From: Agrypnia vestita
Lineage: Eukaryota; Arthropoda; Insecta; Trichoptera; Phryganeidae
Length of the DNA stretch: 64,000 bases
NCBI GenBank assembly: GCA_016648135.1
Contig: JADDOH010000291.1
Coordinates: 235,156 to 299,155, forward strand
Direction of reading: 5' to 3'
In this document: positions 13,541-26,200 of the stretch, piece by piece
Position numbering within the stretch: the first letter of the stretch is position 1
Layout of the letters: every line of letters starts with the position of its first letter
The notes under the pieces: generated by a model
The model's input: only the letters and a program-made list of their open reading frames with translations
Databases searched by the model: none
Told to the model about the DNA's origin: nothing
Program-made: the position numbers and the translations under genes

Positions 13541-13915
13541 ATAGGCATGATGACAGATTTTGAAATAACATTCTATATTGTAGGTACACGTCTACTATTA
13601 CCGAAAATAACATTATTTCAGTAATAAACTAAGTTTTTACACAAATAATTGCATTTTCATCTACATATTTTTAATTTCGCGCAAAAACGCCCGCAGCTGT
13701 CATTTCGTCTACGTGATGTCAAGCCTCAATAAACATTGCATTGTGTCTACGGCAATGGTTCAAAGACACGGTGATAGGTACTGAGGCATGACATAATTCG
13801 CTCTGACCGATGTTTCAGTTAAAATGGCAGATTGCAGAATTTTACACTTTTGTTTTATGTTTTATTGTTTTCTTCTCTAAAATCACTTATTCTTTAAAAC
13901 TGTCATCATGCCTAT
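13541..13915. repeat. MITE with 17 bp terminal inverted repeats
   Basis: AATAGGCATGATGACAG at 13541-13557 is matched by its exact inverse at 13899-13915, with similarity continuing a few bases inward. About 375 bp, no open frame of note. Confidence 0.65.
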
Positions 13916-14029
13916 TCATGGGAGTTCATTCTGTTAGCCTAAAGCTTATCCAGGTGGTTTTTGTAAGAGTTCAAATTTGATACATTTACACCATGAAAAG
14001 AATTCTGCAAAGGTTTATAACAACTGATA

Positions 14030-15486
14030 CAGTCTGTCAATAAAGTCTTGATCGTGGGTAAACTGAGAAACAAAAAATTATTTTACTGGCAATACTAGCA
14101 GTTCCGTCATTCTTGTCATTTTCTTGTGTTGTTTTGGGTTGAGGTTAATTTAAGAAGTGGTGGATTCTTTGTTTTTAATATTTTTTAACGTTGAAAGACT
14201 TTAAAAACAATAATATGAGTAAAACAATTCGTAGTGGATCTAGGCGGATAATTTTTAGTGTGTATACGCATTGTTTGGCGGAGTCTGAAGCCGGAAAGCT
14301 ATCATGTGACATCAATAATGTTTTCGAGCGAAGATCTCAAATGACTGGTAAGTACTGTGTTCATTATACTTTAAATTATTTTTTCTTGATTAATTTTAAC
14401 ATTTAAATGTATAACAAGTCTATTAGACTACATTCTAGGGTATTTAATTTGTTTCGAATGTATCTAATAAATGACAGATGACAGATTGTAGTGACGGTCA
14501 AGGAACAAAACACGGTAAGCGCCATTTAGGTTAGACGAAGCGTATACTACTACGACATAATATTACTTTTCAATTTTCTCCTTTTTTCATATCTAATCTA
14601 TTTAATATACTTAAAATACAAAAATATATTGCCGAACATTAGCATCAGCTCATTGGGAGTGTGATAAGTAGCTAAACTGAGTAACTCTGAAACTGATTCT
14701 AGAAAAATAAATTAATGTGTTGCTCATGAATTTCAATGTTTTTTTTTTCAGGCACATCCTGAGTTCTGTAAGAAGAATTGTCAAGGAGGGAAATACAACC
14801 CGAGGCAAATTTACAACACCGGGTAAACACAGGAAAGAGCGACCAAAAAAGAATTGGATGATTTTGACATCTGTGCCATAAGGCAAAAAGTGCATTTTTT
14901 ATACAGTAAAAAAAGAGGTGCCCACTTTGAGAAGTTTGTTGCAAGTTGTACGGGGCGATTTAAATTTTGAAGGAAGCCATGAACTTTTGCGAAAAATTTT
15001 AATCAGCATAGGATTTTCATACAAAAAATGCTCTTCGAATAGAGCAGTATTAATGGAATAGAGCAGTAGTAATATTTTTTCTATACTGTGTTTTTTTAAC
15101 TTAATGTTTTTATTAAATTCTTTTATATTACAATAATTATATCTCTTTTATTTTTCCCTTAATCAATTTATTTCATTTAATTATATTATATAAAATCACA
15201 CCAGATGACATGACCTCAGTCGGATACAGACAGCCATACTAGTGTATGTTCTAATATTTATAATTTGCTGGAAGTTTTTTATGTCTGGAAGTAAAAATAA
15301 GTAAAGTATGTAACACTTTTGTGTCTTATAGGTTGATAAAAAATCATTTTAAAGGAACAAAAAAATAATTACGAAAAAATTTTCGCTTACAGTGTTTTAC
15401 TTTAACACAGTCAATCTTTAAATAGTGTTACCATGTGAACGATAGCAGCGCCCTCAATTATTTGTCAAGACTTTCTTGACAGACTG
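14030..15486 (+). mobile_element. Tc1/mariner-like TIR transposon, 1457 bp, TA target site
   Basis: The left end reads CAGTCTGTCAATAAAGTC and the right end is its inverse (GACTTTCTTGACAGACTG), inverted over about 22 bp with one mismatch. TA dinucleotides flank both ends (14028-14029 and 15487-15488), the target duplication of Tc1/mariner elements. Inside lies a two-exon transposase N-terminal fragment. The catalytic part is absent, so this copy cannot move itself. Confidence 0.85.
14191..15060 (+). pseudogene. Transposase N-terminal DNA-binding half, two exons, truncated
   Basis: Exon 1 encodes a frame containing MSKTIRSGSRRIIFSVY and ends at ...RRSQMTG with a GT donor near 14348. A T-rich acceptor (TTTTTTTCAG) ends near 14751, after which translation resumes with SSVRRIVKEGNTTRGKFTTP, a helix-turn-helix-like region, then PTLRSLLQVVRGDLNFEGS and SYKKCSSNRAVLME before a stop at about 15060. 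A reading-frame break lies near 14855. Only the region before the DDE/D catalytic domain is present. The pattern matches Tc1/mariner-type transposases with a sequence-specific binding domain. Confidence 0.75.
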
Positions 15487-15488
15487 TA

Positions 15489-16570
15489 GTCAAAAGATGT
15501 GAGATCAAGACCAAACGGTGCATGCACTAAAACATTCTAGCCAAGTCGAAGAATATAGGAGGATGGAATGTTTTCAAATGTGAAAAATATTTTCTAAAAT
15601 ATCAGAAAAGCTGAATATTGTATTCAATACAATATTATTAAATTTGAAAAATATTTGTGTGCCTAAAATTAGAGAAAAAGGGACAAACATTATGTTATAA
15701 ACCAATATATGTATATTTATTCAGTTGGGGACAAGATCTTTTATTGTATATATGTACATATTACATACTCTATTATAGATTCTACTTTTCAATGTATGTG
15801 TACACAACCCAGCCAAAAATTGAGTAGATACATCATCTACTTTATCCAACAGCAGTTTTTTCAAACATTTTCAATGTCTTAACAACTTCTCGTGTGGACA
15901 AAATATTTGTAACAAATAAGTTGAATTAAAAGGATCAAATACAAATGCATACTGAAAATGATTTTTTTATAAATGTGGATTTTTTTAAATATCTGTAGAA
16001 TTACTTAAATTGACGTGGGACAGCTGAGAAAAGGGAGGTCACAAAATAAATTTTATCGCTAAGACAAGATAATAGTCACTCTAACCATACATAATTCCAT
16101 TTTTTTATTTAGTGAGCAATTCATATTCTATATTATATACTACATAAGGCGAATAGGTAACCAATTAAAAAAAATGGTTGAATTTTTATAAACATGGAAT
16201 ACTCAATTCCATTGAAAAAAAAAATTAAAACTAATCTCTAAATTATTTTTTTTAAATGAAAACGTTATGTTCACTATAATTTTATCTGTATGTTTCAAAA
16301 ATATATTATAATAATATATTTTTTGGAAGTTTATTATAGAACTCATATCTAATTATGCAAGTTACATTTTCAATTGAACTCACAGGTAGAAGGGTATACT
16401 ACAAATATTAGACTATTATCAAAATACTACATTAGTACTTTTAGCATTGAAAGCTGGATAGGGTAGGTGCCAAAACTTTTAAATTGCCAATGTTTAATTA
16501 TAATTCATTACAAATTGCATTCTTATTTCTGTTATTTACTCCCCTTTAAAATATTTTACATATTCGTCTT
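15489..16570. other. Intergenic, nothing recognised
   Basis: Low-complexity AT-rich sequence without a convincing frame, inverted repeat or known element. Confidence 0.45.
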
Positions 16571-16822
16571 TTAACCCTTTGTAGGTCAGTAACTTTTCTG
16601 ACACTCAAAAACGGGATGGCACATCGCACATAAAAAATGGTTGCAAGAGATTCAGAGCAAACTTTTTATGTTACTGGACATTTTATTAACCAATAAATCT
16701 TGCGTAACTTCAATCTTGCGTAACTGAGGTTGACAATACTACGAGTAGTATATGAATTATCCACCTAAATATGAGTGGTCGACATTTCAGGCAGTTTTGG
16801 CTTACGCCCTATAAGGGGTCAA
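16571..16822. repeat. Possible piggyBac-like MITE
   Basis: It starts TTAACCCTTTGTAGG and ends CCCTATAAGGGGTCAA. The two ends are inverted versions of each other, and the left boundary is TTAA. The right boundary reads TCAA, so the target duplication is imperfect. The ends resemble those of the element at 46194-46869. Confidence 0.4.
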
Positions 16823-16890
16823 GATACAGTTACCCACCCTTCACATTTTCCATTTCAGAATAATAATTCTGAAGATGTTCTGAAATACAA

Positions 16891-16896
16891 TTTATT
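16891..16896 (-). terminator. Candidate polyadenylation signal of UPF2
   Basis: AATAAA on the minus strand, about 315 bp after the UPF2 stop codon. It is one of several possible signals in AT-rich sequence. Confidence 0.3.
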
Positions 16897-17210
16897 GTAT
16901 TATTAGGATTTCACTAAAACAAATTATAAAAAAACAAGCACACTATAAACCAAGATAAAATATTCCTGGTATCCATGCTATGCCGTGACATCGTGCTTTA
17001 ACTTCTGGAATTATCATTTCATTTTGGACATTTGAATTTTGTCTGTAAAGCAAGCTTTATAACATCATTAGATTACCTTCCTCTTCACCTGCAAAGGGGC
17101 AGCATGTGCACATTGCTCTAACTGAATGCTATCCTCAGTCACTGGTATTGAGAATTTATACCAATCCTGATAAAGGCAAGTGGTACCAAAATGGAGGTTC
17201 TGACTCTACT

Positions 17211-20200
17211 TTATTTCAATTTTTTTGTGCCAAAAATTAGGTCGACGTCAGGTGCTCCTTTGGGATGCTGGTATTTGTGTCGGAAGTGTTGCCCTCGGTT
17301 AGGATTGCCAGTACCACCGCTTCCGCTTCCACCGCTTCCACCCTCAGCGCAGTATTCTTCTTCTTCTTGCCTCTCTGTTATATTAAGTGTCAACCTGAAA
17401 ACATTAATTATTTAAATCCCTCCTTTTTGTTTTCAGTCATTTTTCCTATAAATGTAATTATTTAAACACAAATAAAATTATAATATATAAAAATACAATA
17501 AACATATTTTTTTATAAAATATAAAAAGAAAGAATAGAAAGGTGTCCACCTTTTAAAAACAGATTAGTACAGTTCTAAGAACTAATTGCTTGTACCTACC
17601 CATTATTTTTTTCTACCTTTGTAAGGTATCACTCTAACATTGATACCAGTTTTATTAACTTTAGCATCCCAAAAAGTGAGTTCCAGAGCTGCAGCACGAC
17701 AGATTGGATATATTAAGACTTCATTTCAAGTGTTTAATTTTATTTAAAAAATCAATGATTCTGCATGTCTGCAGCGAAAAAAAGGTACTAGAAGATCGGC
17801 CGTTGAAGTGACTGTTTACAGAATCAATTAAAAAGTGCTGTAATATATGGACAGAATTGAAACATGCCAGTAGTTTGCAGGTGAGTTTCCATACTATACG
17901 TTGAAAACTCCGGAACAGCAGTTTTCATGCGAGGAGGCCAGCAAAAATGCCACTTTTGACTAAATAAATGTGTGCCCGTCGCTTAGAATGGGCCAAAACG
18001 TATAAAAATTGGGGTGAAATCGAATGGCAAATGGATATTTTCTTAGATGAGAGCAAACTCAATCTTTTTGGTTCAGATGGATTCTAGTACGTGAGATAAA
18101 GATCTGGAGAATGTTTAAGGAATGTCTATGTTACAGTGAATCTGTTTTTCTAGTGAGTCCATCATTCACTGGCATTTTAGAGAAATTATATTCAAGGTCA
18201 TTCTTATCATATAACTTCTACTTACTAGTGAATTTATTGGTTTCCGAACAGTCAAAATTAAATTTGACAAGTCTGAAATCCGTTTCCGTAAAAATCTATG
18301 CTTTTAAACGAACTTTTATTTATCCAAATTGAAACAACCGGGCCTTGAATAACAATTTAATAAGTTATTGCGTGAACAAGGTTCTTACTGCATTATTAAT
18401 TTTTTCTGTGCATATCAACATTATGTAGGTAACGGATATTATTAAAATAGTCATTTTGAAGTGTTGAAAGTTGAAAGTTTCGGCTGCACCAATTCTTCAT
18501 TATATGATTTTATAACAAGATTCTAATGGCACATGGACCTTGTTTTTCAAAATTTATTTTGCGTTTTGTGTCTCATTCTACACTAGTCTAGTCCAAAGTC
18601 ACCACAAAGCGACAGTATTTCTAATTTTTATCCTTTGAGCGATAGCATATTCTCTATTCTGTGGCGATAGTTCTGTTTCTCGAACTGTCACACTTCTGGA
18701 CTGGTCTTTGATATTCAATGATTAGTTTAGGTAGGTAACTAAAACGTAATATATTTTTAAAATTTTAATCGCGAACACTTACGAAATTCTGATCATCTTA
18801 TAATTCAAAAGACAGTCGATTAAACTCATAAAAATGATACGGTGTGAGCAAGCTTCACGTCTGTCACCGACGTCGAGCCGAGTAAGTTTGCGAACTTAAA
18901 AACCGCGCACTTTATGTTGTACATCTACCACCCATTTTACACGTGCTTTACACAGCGCAAACAAGAAACGCAAATGACATTAGACACATTTTTGATAAAA
19001 AGATAGAAAATTGGAAATGCGGAAGAATCTGAATGAATTCAAACATAAATAATGACTTAGAATCTCTTTGATTTTTTGTATTTTTGGCATCGAGTGTTTG
19101 TTACTTGACGCACTTTTAAAGGTTCATTTAAAATTAATAATACCAGGTGTATGTTTATTTATGTTTCTATATTTGTAAGAAATAAACTTTTGTTGTATTG
19201 TTATAAAAAAAACATATTTAATAAACTTAATTGACAAAATACATATTCATTAATAAAAATTTTCCCTTAACCCCCCAATATTTACACGGTGACATAACCT
19301 CGTTTTGTTCCGGCAGTCGTCAGATACCATAAAAAACCGAGTGCGCGATCTTTCAGCCGACACCTTACTTCGCGATTCGTATTCGTTTTGCGGTGCCGCT
19401 GTCCTATTTTAATTTAGGAGTTAAAATAGGACCGCAAAATGAATAAAAATCGCCTAGTGAAGTGCCACCTTTATACTTTCTACGCTTTAAGAATTACGTG
19501 TACAAATTGATAGTTTCACCGATATATTGTCTATGCTTTGAGTAATGCGCGCATTCGTGAACAAAATATATTTTCACGGATAATGTGTAGTGAATCTGAG
19601 AATTCGTTGATTTAGATGTTTTCACTGCCCAGACTCTGCCCGACCGGGAAAAGTACATTTCTACTAGTGAAAGTATAGTCTCACTAAAAATGCAAATTCG
19701 CTGTAACATCTACAGCAAATACTGAAACATTTTGCTGGACAAATAATCTGGGAATGTTTTTCTTTTTACGAAGTGGGTAAATAAGCTTTCATTAAGGAAA
19801 CTGTGAATGCAGAAGTCAATAAAAAAAATTTGCTCTTATACATACAAGATATAAGATATAAAATAAAGATAACATTATATGTTAATGACGCTCAAAGTAT
19901 AGAGTTGTAAAAATTATACAACTTTGACAGCCGCATTGAATATCAAATGAATTAATGTGTTTTTTGTCTTAAAAATGAATATCTGACAATTACGTCGTTT
20001 TTGTAATAAATAATTTCTCGAATATGACATTCAATCATTTTTGGCATGATGACAAATAAGAACTTTCTTAAAAAACACAAAAAAAAACATGAAATACAGA
20101 AATCTGTACAAGAAGCCCCTTTTTGGCAATTCGATTACACACCTAAAATAATAAATCAATAAACAGTTCTAATTTTCAATTCAATAACTAATCATTCGTC

Positions 20201-23200
20201 AGCTTTTGAATTGAGCATCTTTATGATTGGTACTCGATTCAAGATGGTCGACAATATATTATTTATATTACTAGATCACTAATTTCAAATTAATGAGCAT
20301 GGGGCCACGTCGCACCTGTGCGACAGACAATGACAGGGGCCAGATTACCACCATCGGATATGTGCGACAGGCACAAAATTAATTATTTCTCGACGGCCGC
20401 GTATCGAATTTGAAAAACGTGATTTTTTCCCGGTAGAGAAATCCCATGGTGACCTGTCGTTCCATTTTCAACTTTTTCAACTCAAAAACATCATGGATTA
20501 TATTTTAAATCAACAATCAAAACAGAAGTTTTTCTGCCGTCAAAATCGTATAGAATAGTTGTAGATGTCGCCTCGAATGCGTGTTGCGCAATCGAAATTC
20601 AAATATTCCGTCATTCAAGGCCACGCACAATGTGCGCGGGAAATACAATTTATTTTTTTCGATTTTCGATTTATTTGTACACGTATATACACAAATATAT
20701 ACAATATGTTTTGCGATATTTGTCAGTTTTTGTTGGTTTATGATTCAATTGAATACTAACAGTGATTTATTAACAAAAATACACGCAATTTTGTTGTGTT
20801 TATTTGAAATATGTGTTTGTGTAAAAGTGTATCATATTTATGTGTTATGAGTGCAATGTCCCGTCGTGTGCCGTGCCGTGCAACAAAATATACCACACAG
20901 AAGAAGATTATTAAGTAGGCATCAAATAATAATAGTAGTGTTGTCTCTAATAAGCAAATAAAAATAAATTTTTATTTTTCGTATAATGTTGCGCTGGCAA
21001 CAGTATCGGAATTGAAAAAAAATTTGCATGTTTTCATGGTTTTTTCGTAAAAAGAAAAATCACAAAAAATTCAGAAAATCTTTGGCCTTGGTGATTTACT
21101 TTTATCTATGTTTTTTTGACCCTCAACAAGTTAATAAATTTCGTAGTCTCGCACTCTCGCTAAATACTTCGGTTACAGCAAAAATTTTACCCTAAATGCA
21201 CCAAAAGAGGTATAAATTCAAAAATTTTAGGAGACTTTCTATTCCCATATTATTTTTTTTAAGGCGGTACATTCACTGCAAATGCATATTTCGGCGTTTT
21301 TTACGAAAATGTGGGTTTTTATTATTCATTTATATCAGAATGTATATGATAGATTGCAATTTTTTTAGGGCGATAACTTAGATAGAACCTTTATTCTTAT
21401 ATAAAAGTAATAAACTAAACATTATTTACAATAATTAAGAAAAATATAGACATTAATCCACAGGCCGCGGCAAAAAAAACCTTTTTAATGTTCCCGAGCG
21501 TAGAGTGGTTTAAAATTTCTATGTAAGCATAATATGTTTTTTTATACGTATAAAGTTTACTTAATTGTCTAGAATCCGTATGTAGGAAATTAAGAAATAT
21601 TCAATATTAAAAAAAGATATAATTTTTGAAACATGCTTAAATATTTACGATTTTTGGTCATTTTCAAACGTTGTTTATTCATATAAAAAGATGATTTTAA
21701 ACGATATATTGTATCTATATTCGCACTTTGAGTCTTCATTCACTATTAAAAAGTTAATTTTTTTATAAAAAACACGTTAATTATTATTTTAAAATAAAAA
21801 TTCTAAAGCATGAAAAACAACATCGTCAACGTCAGAATCCGTGTTAGGTGCCGTCTGGCCACGGCAGAGGTCAGTCGTGTTTATGTAGCTGAATATTCCT
21901 TGTCATTTATTTCACTATTCATTGTACTTTTACGCCAAATTTGACATTTATATGAATTATTATTATATAATATGCTCAAAAGCAATTGATATCTCCCATA
22001 TATTAAGGTTTTATATGGATTTTCGAACGGTTTCATCCTTTTTAAACTTTGAAAATGCGTCACATGTCAGTTTCGGGATAATCCTAATTCAACAATTGTT
22101 CCAGATCATTTGAGGTATCAAGATATATACTGTACGCACCGTGCGCATGCGCGTTAACGTCTCCCATGTATTTATTTCTTGTTTAATATAAAAGGTATTC
22201 ATTATGATATGAAAAGTATTTCAGAATTATTAATATGTTTTTTAAATTCTATACAGTAAGTAATTATTGGACGTAAATAAAATACGGGAATTTGTCGATA
22301 GATAAAATAATACATTTTGATATACGCAGTATGCACGTGGGGCTAGGTGATTGTTTTGTATTGTCATATTACGATATGCATTGAATTAAAAAGGAGTTCA
22401 GAATTATTACTATGATTCTTAAATTATTTACGGAAAATAATAAGTCGACTCAAATAATATAAGATCATTTGTCTAAAGTTAAATAAGTAAATATTTTCTC
22501 TTGTTCCCGTGTTCCCGTGTTCCCGTGTTCACATCTCTATTTTTTTTATAAAAAAAAAAAAAAAAAAAAAAATTTTGATACGTGAGGTACTTCTGTGGGG
22601 ATGCCTGACGTGGACAAAAGCGAAGAATATATGACTATCTCTTTCTATCAAACCTTAATGTTTTAGCAACGTATGTACCATAAATATGTAACGAACGTGT
22701 AATTTTTATTTGATTTGCGCTCAGATGACATGTCACGCACGGCTTGAAAGGACATGATCTATCGATGTAATTTGACAGCTATGCATGTTTGTGAATCGGC
22801 TGTGCCGCCTTAACAATGTATTTTGTTATTGACATAAATATAATTTAAAACAAAAACTTATTAAATTATTTTTAAATCAAACAATTTATAAAAAGTAATA
22901 GGATAGTAGCATTGGATTGTCTTGGAAACAGTCCAGACCAGTCCGGTCCAGCCATTGATATAAATGTACTGAAGGCTTCTAAATTATTAAAAATGTGTAG
23001 TATAAGAAAATTTGGTGAATTCTATGCCAAGACATATTGAAACTGTGATTAAAAAAAAGGACAAATAAAATACAAATTATTTTTGTTTTTCTTAACTATG
23101 TAATAGTAAAACAATAATAAAAATGTAGCATGTCAATTTTCAAATTAAAAAATTTGAAAATTGACACGCATTTTTGTACTATGTAATTATTTTTTTCCGA

Positions 23201-26200
23201 AAATGTATAAGGAATATTAAAAACCCCCCTTTAAAGTATTTTTAGTTTAGTTAAAAGGTATATTTATTATTTTTCTATTTAAACATTGTTATTTTTTTTA
23301 TGATTTGAATGGAAAAGGAATCAATAGACTATAAAAAAAAACCTGATATATTACAAGAAAACTATATATATTATTTTGAGGTTGGACACCTTTCTGTGCA
23401 CACTACTGTACATATTTAAGGTATTAATTACCTTTTAACTCTTTCCATCTCTAATCTATCTGCCATAGCTTGTTGTTTTAAATTTGTCGCTAGTTCCGCG
23501 GGTGCATCAAAAGATTTGTATAGTTGCTTAGTGCCTTTCCGGACCATTAGAACAAATTCAACACTATCATTTCCTTGCTGTAAAAAAGAAGGAAAATATG
23601 TAAAAAGAGAAGAAAGAAAAAATATACAAAATGATTAAGATTATTATTAAAAATGTTCTCAGGTTTTCACGACTGTTCAGAATTTTGTGTGTAGTTTTCT
23701 GGGATATTCTGCTGCGTATATGTGAGCTCTCTGACTGACGTTTGTGGTGACGGCCCTCGAAATCAGCCCTGATAATGGGACCTTGCAATATGTCGAAATG
23801 TCGGCTAGAGAGGTCACACATACATGGCAAAATATCCCAGTAAATTACAGACAGAAGGTCATTATTAACTGCAAAAAAAACTGCCGATAGTGATCAATAT
23901 TGTAGTAGAAAGCTGAAAATATAAAAAAAAACTCTGTAGTATGTATATAAACATTTTGGATTAACAGGTTATCCTCGATATTAGGTAAAAACTAATGTTT
24001 CATTCAAATAAATTAATTACTCACCAACAACTGTTCATATGTCTTTTTAGTTTGTTGGCGACAATGCACCGGAACTGAGATGTCTCTTTGCGAAGGTCTG
24101 CCTTCTCTTTGTCTCTCCGACATATTATCCAAGAGCATTTTTTCTAATGCAGATTCAAATTCAGTATCTTCCGCCTAAAGAAAAATATTAATATTTAACA
24201 AAAACAATAAAATCATAAATAATTAAATATATTATGGTAGGTTATACATTAATTTTGTAACGTTAAAGTAATGTTATATAAATTAATTACTTATATGATT
24301 ATACCTGTTTTTGGGGAGGTGCTCTAGGAGTATCTTGATGATCTGCCATGGGAATGTCATCATTTTCAGTTAGATCATGATCTTCATCATCTGAGCTATT
24401 AGACACTACTTGGTGATCAGAATTTCCCTCATCATCTGTTTCTATTATAGTCTCAAGACCATCACCTTCCATTTCATCAATATTCTGCTCAGTTTCCACC
24501 CCTTCTTCATTCAAGTGAGGATATAGATTTTTCTTCAACTCTTCGACGGCATCTTTACATTCCTGCCAGTTAGTAAATTGAACCAATTTAGGTCTCATAC
24601 TGGTGAGGCATTCTTGGTATATGTTGCGTACATATATTGGAAAAGGATTCTCTTCCGTCCAATGGGGATCGGATTGTTTGAACCAGTAATAATTTTGAAA
24701 GAAAATTAAAAAATAATCCAGTTTCCTTTTGCTAGAACCGCTATTAAAATAAGCTCCGCACGTTTCCAAAAGGACACAGACAAGTCTAATTCGGAATGCA
24801 CTGTCAGGAGGGTCGAGAGACGATTCTAAAGAATGATCTAGAGTAACTCCAAAAGTGATGAAAGAATACAGCGCATTGAAAATATCGCGAGAATCTACTA
24901 GTTTATAGTTGTACAGCTCACCGAGATATCGGGCCATAGCGATACGTCGTTGGTTATGTCGGGGATGTGGATGCTCGAGTGTAATTCTCAAGTCTTCTAA
25001 CACAGCATCTACTACTCTTGATCCGATAACTTCTTGCCAAGCAGCTAGGGCAGCCACCAGCCTGGCGAGACATCTTCGTCCAGCATGTTTCACTTTCCAG
25101 CCCCCAGCCAACCATTGCACAACCAGAGCGCAGAATTCTTCATTATCCCAATCTAATTTTCGCATCAACCTCAGAGTTTTATCTTCGTTACTTTTTTGTA
25201 AATCTTGATGCAAAATTTTCTGAACAAATCTATGTAATGGAGGTTCATCCTCACGCATTATCGCTGCACATTCAGGAGGATTCACATAGTAATACGCATT
25301 CTCTATCTGCGTGATATGACGGGAGTCTGAAATTGACACTGCCTGAAATTTTAATAATTTTTAAATATAGTATGAATAAAACATAAAAATGAAAATGTTT
25401 TATTCGTATTAAATTATCAAACAAGAAATACAATGAAGTATGATAGCACTAATAAGCTAATTATTGCTAATGTTAATTTGACGGACAAACACGAGACAAT
25501 ACAAAAAATGCATTTTACCTTAATACGCATCATCTGTTGAAGGTATATAGCCATTCTTTGGTGGGTATCTGGCGAACAGTACAAAAATCTTCCACACGTT
25601 TCAAGCAAGTTACAAGCCATTTCAATATGGTGATGTTTAAAATCATGTAAAAGTACTTTCAAACAATAAAGAGCTTCTATTTTAGAGTACAGACCAAATT
25701 TTACAAGTTCACCAATAAAGCGAACCACCTTAATCTAGAAAGAGAAAATACAGAGATATGAAATACAAATTTACTTATAATGATTGGGTAATACAATTAA
25801 TAAATGAATGTGAAATTATCTTCAGGACACTAGCAAGTTAGTCCTACTTTGCCAGCACAAGCATTTAGCTTATTTTGAGAATAGTAAGAATATTGATGCA
25901 ACACGCATATCGTGTTCACATCTCTATTAATTTTTTTTTTTTTTTAAATAATTAATACATTTTTTGAAATTTGATAGGAGAATCAAATTAAAGTATATTT
26001 TGTGCGTAATTTTTTTTTCAAATTTTTGGCCATTCCTTTACTTTTCCATTTTGAAGTATTTGTGTATATATCATACTCTTTCAAGTTGATACATTCAATC
26101 GCATCCAAAAGATCAATTTACAATATTTACAACATATACCGAGTAGCTTGTTGGTGTAGTGGTCATGACGCTCGCCTAGTGATCTGGTGATCGATGGTTC

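Noticed and set aside
18111..18332. 73-codon plus-strand ORF after the Tc1 remnant
   Set aside because: Composition-driven, no transposase motif after the DES box and no similarity to any other part of the window.
24909..25208. 99-codon plus-strand ORF
   Set aside because: It is the reverse-strand shadow of the large UPF2 exon.
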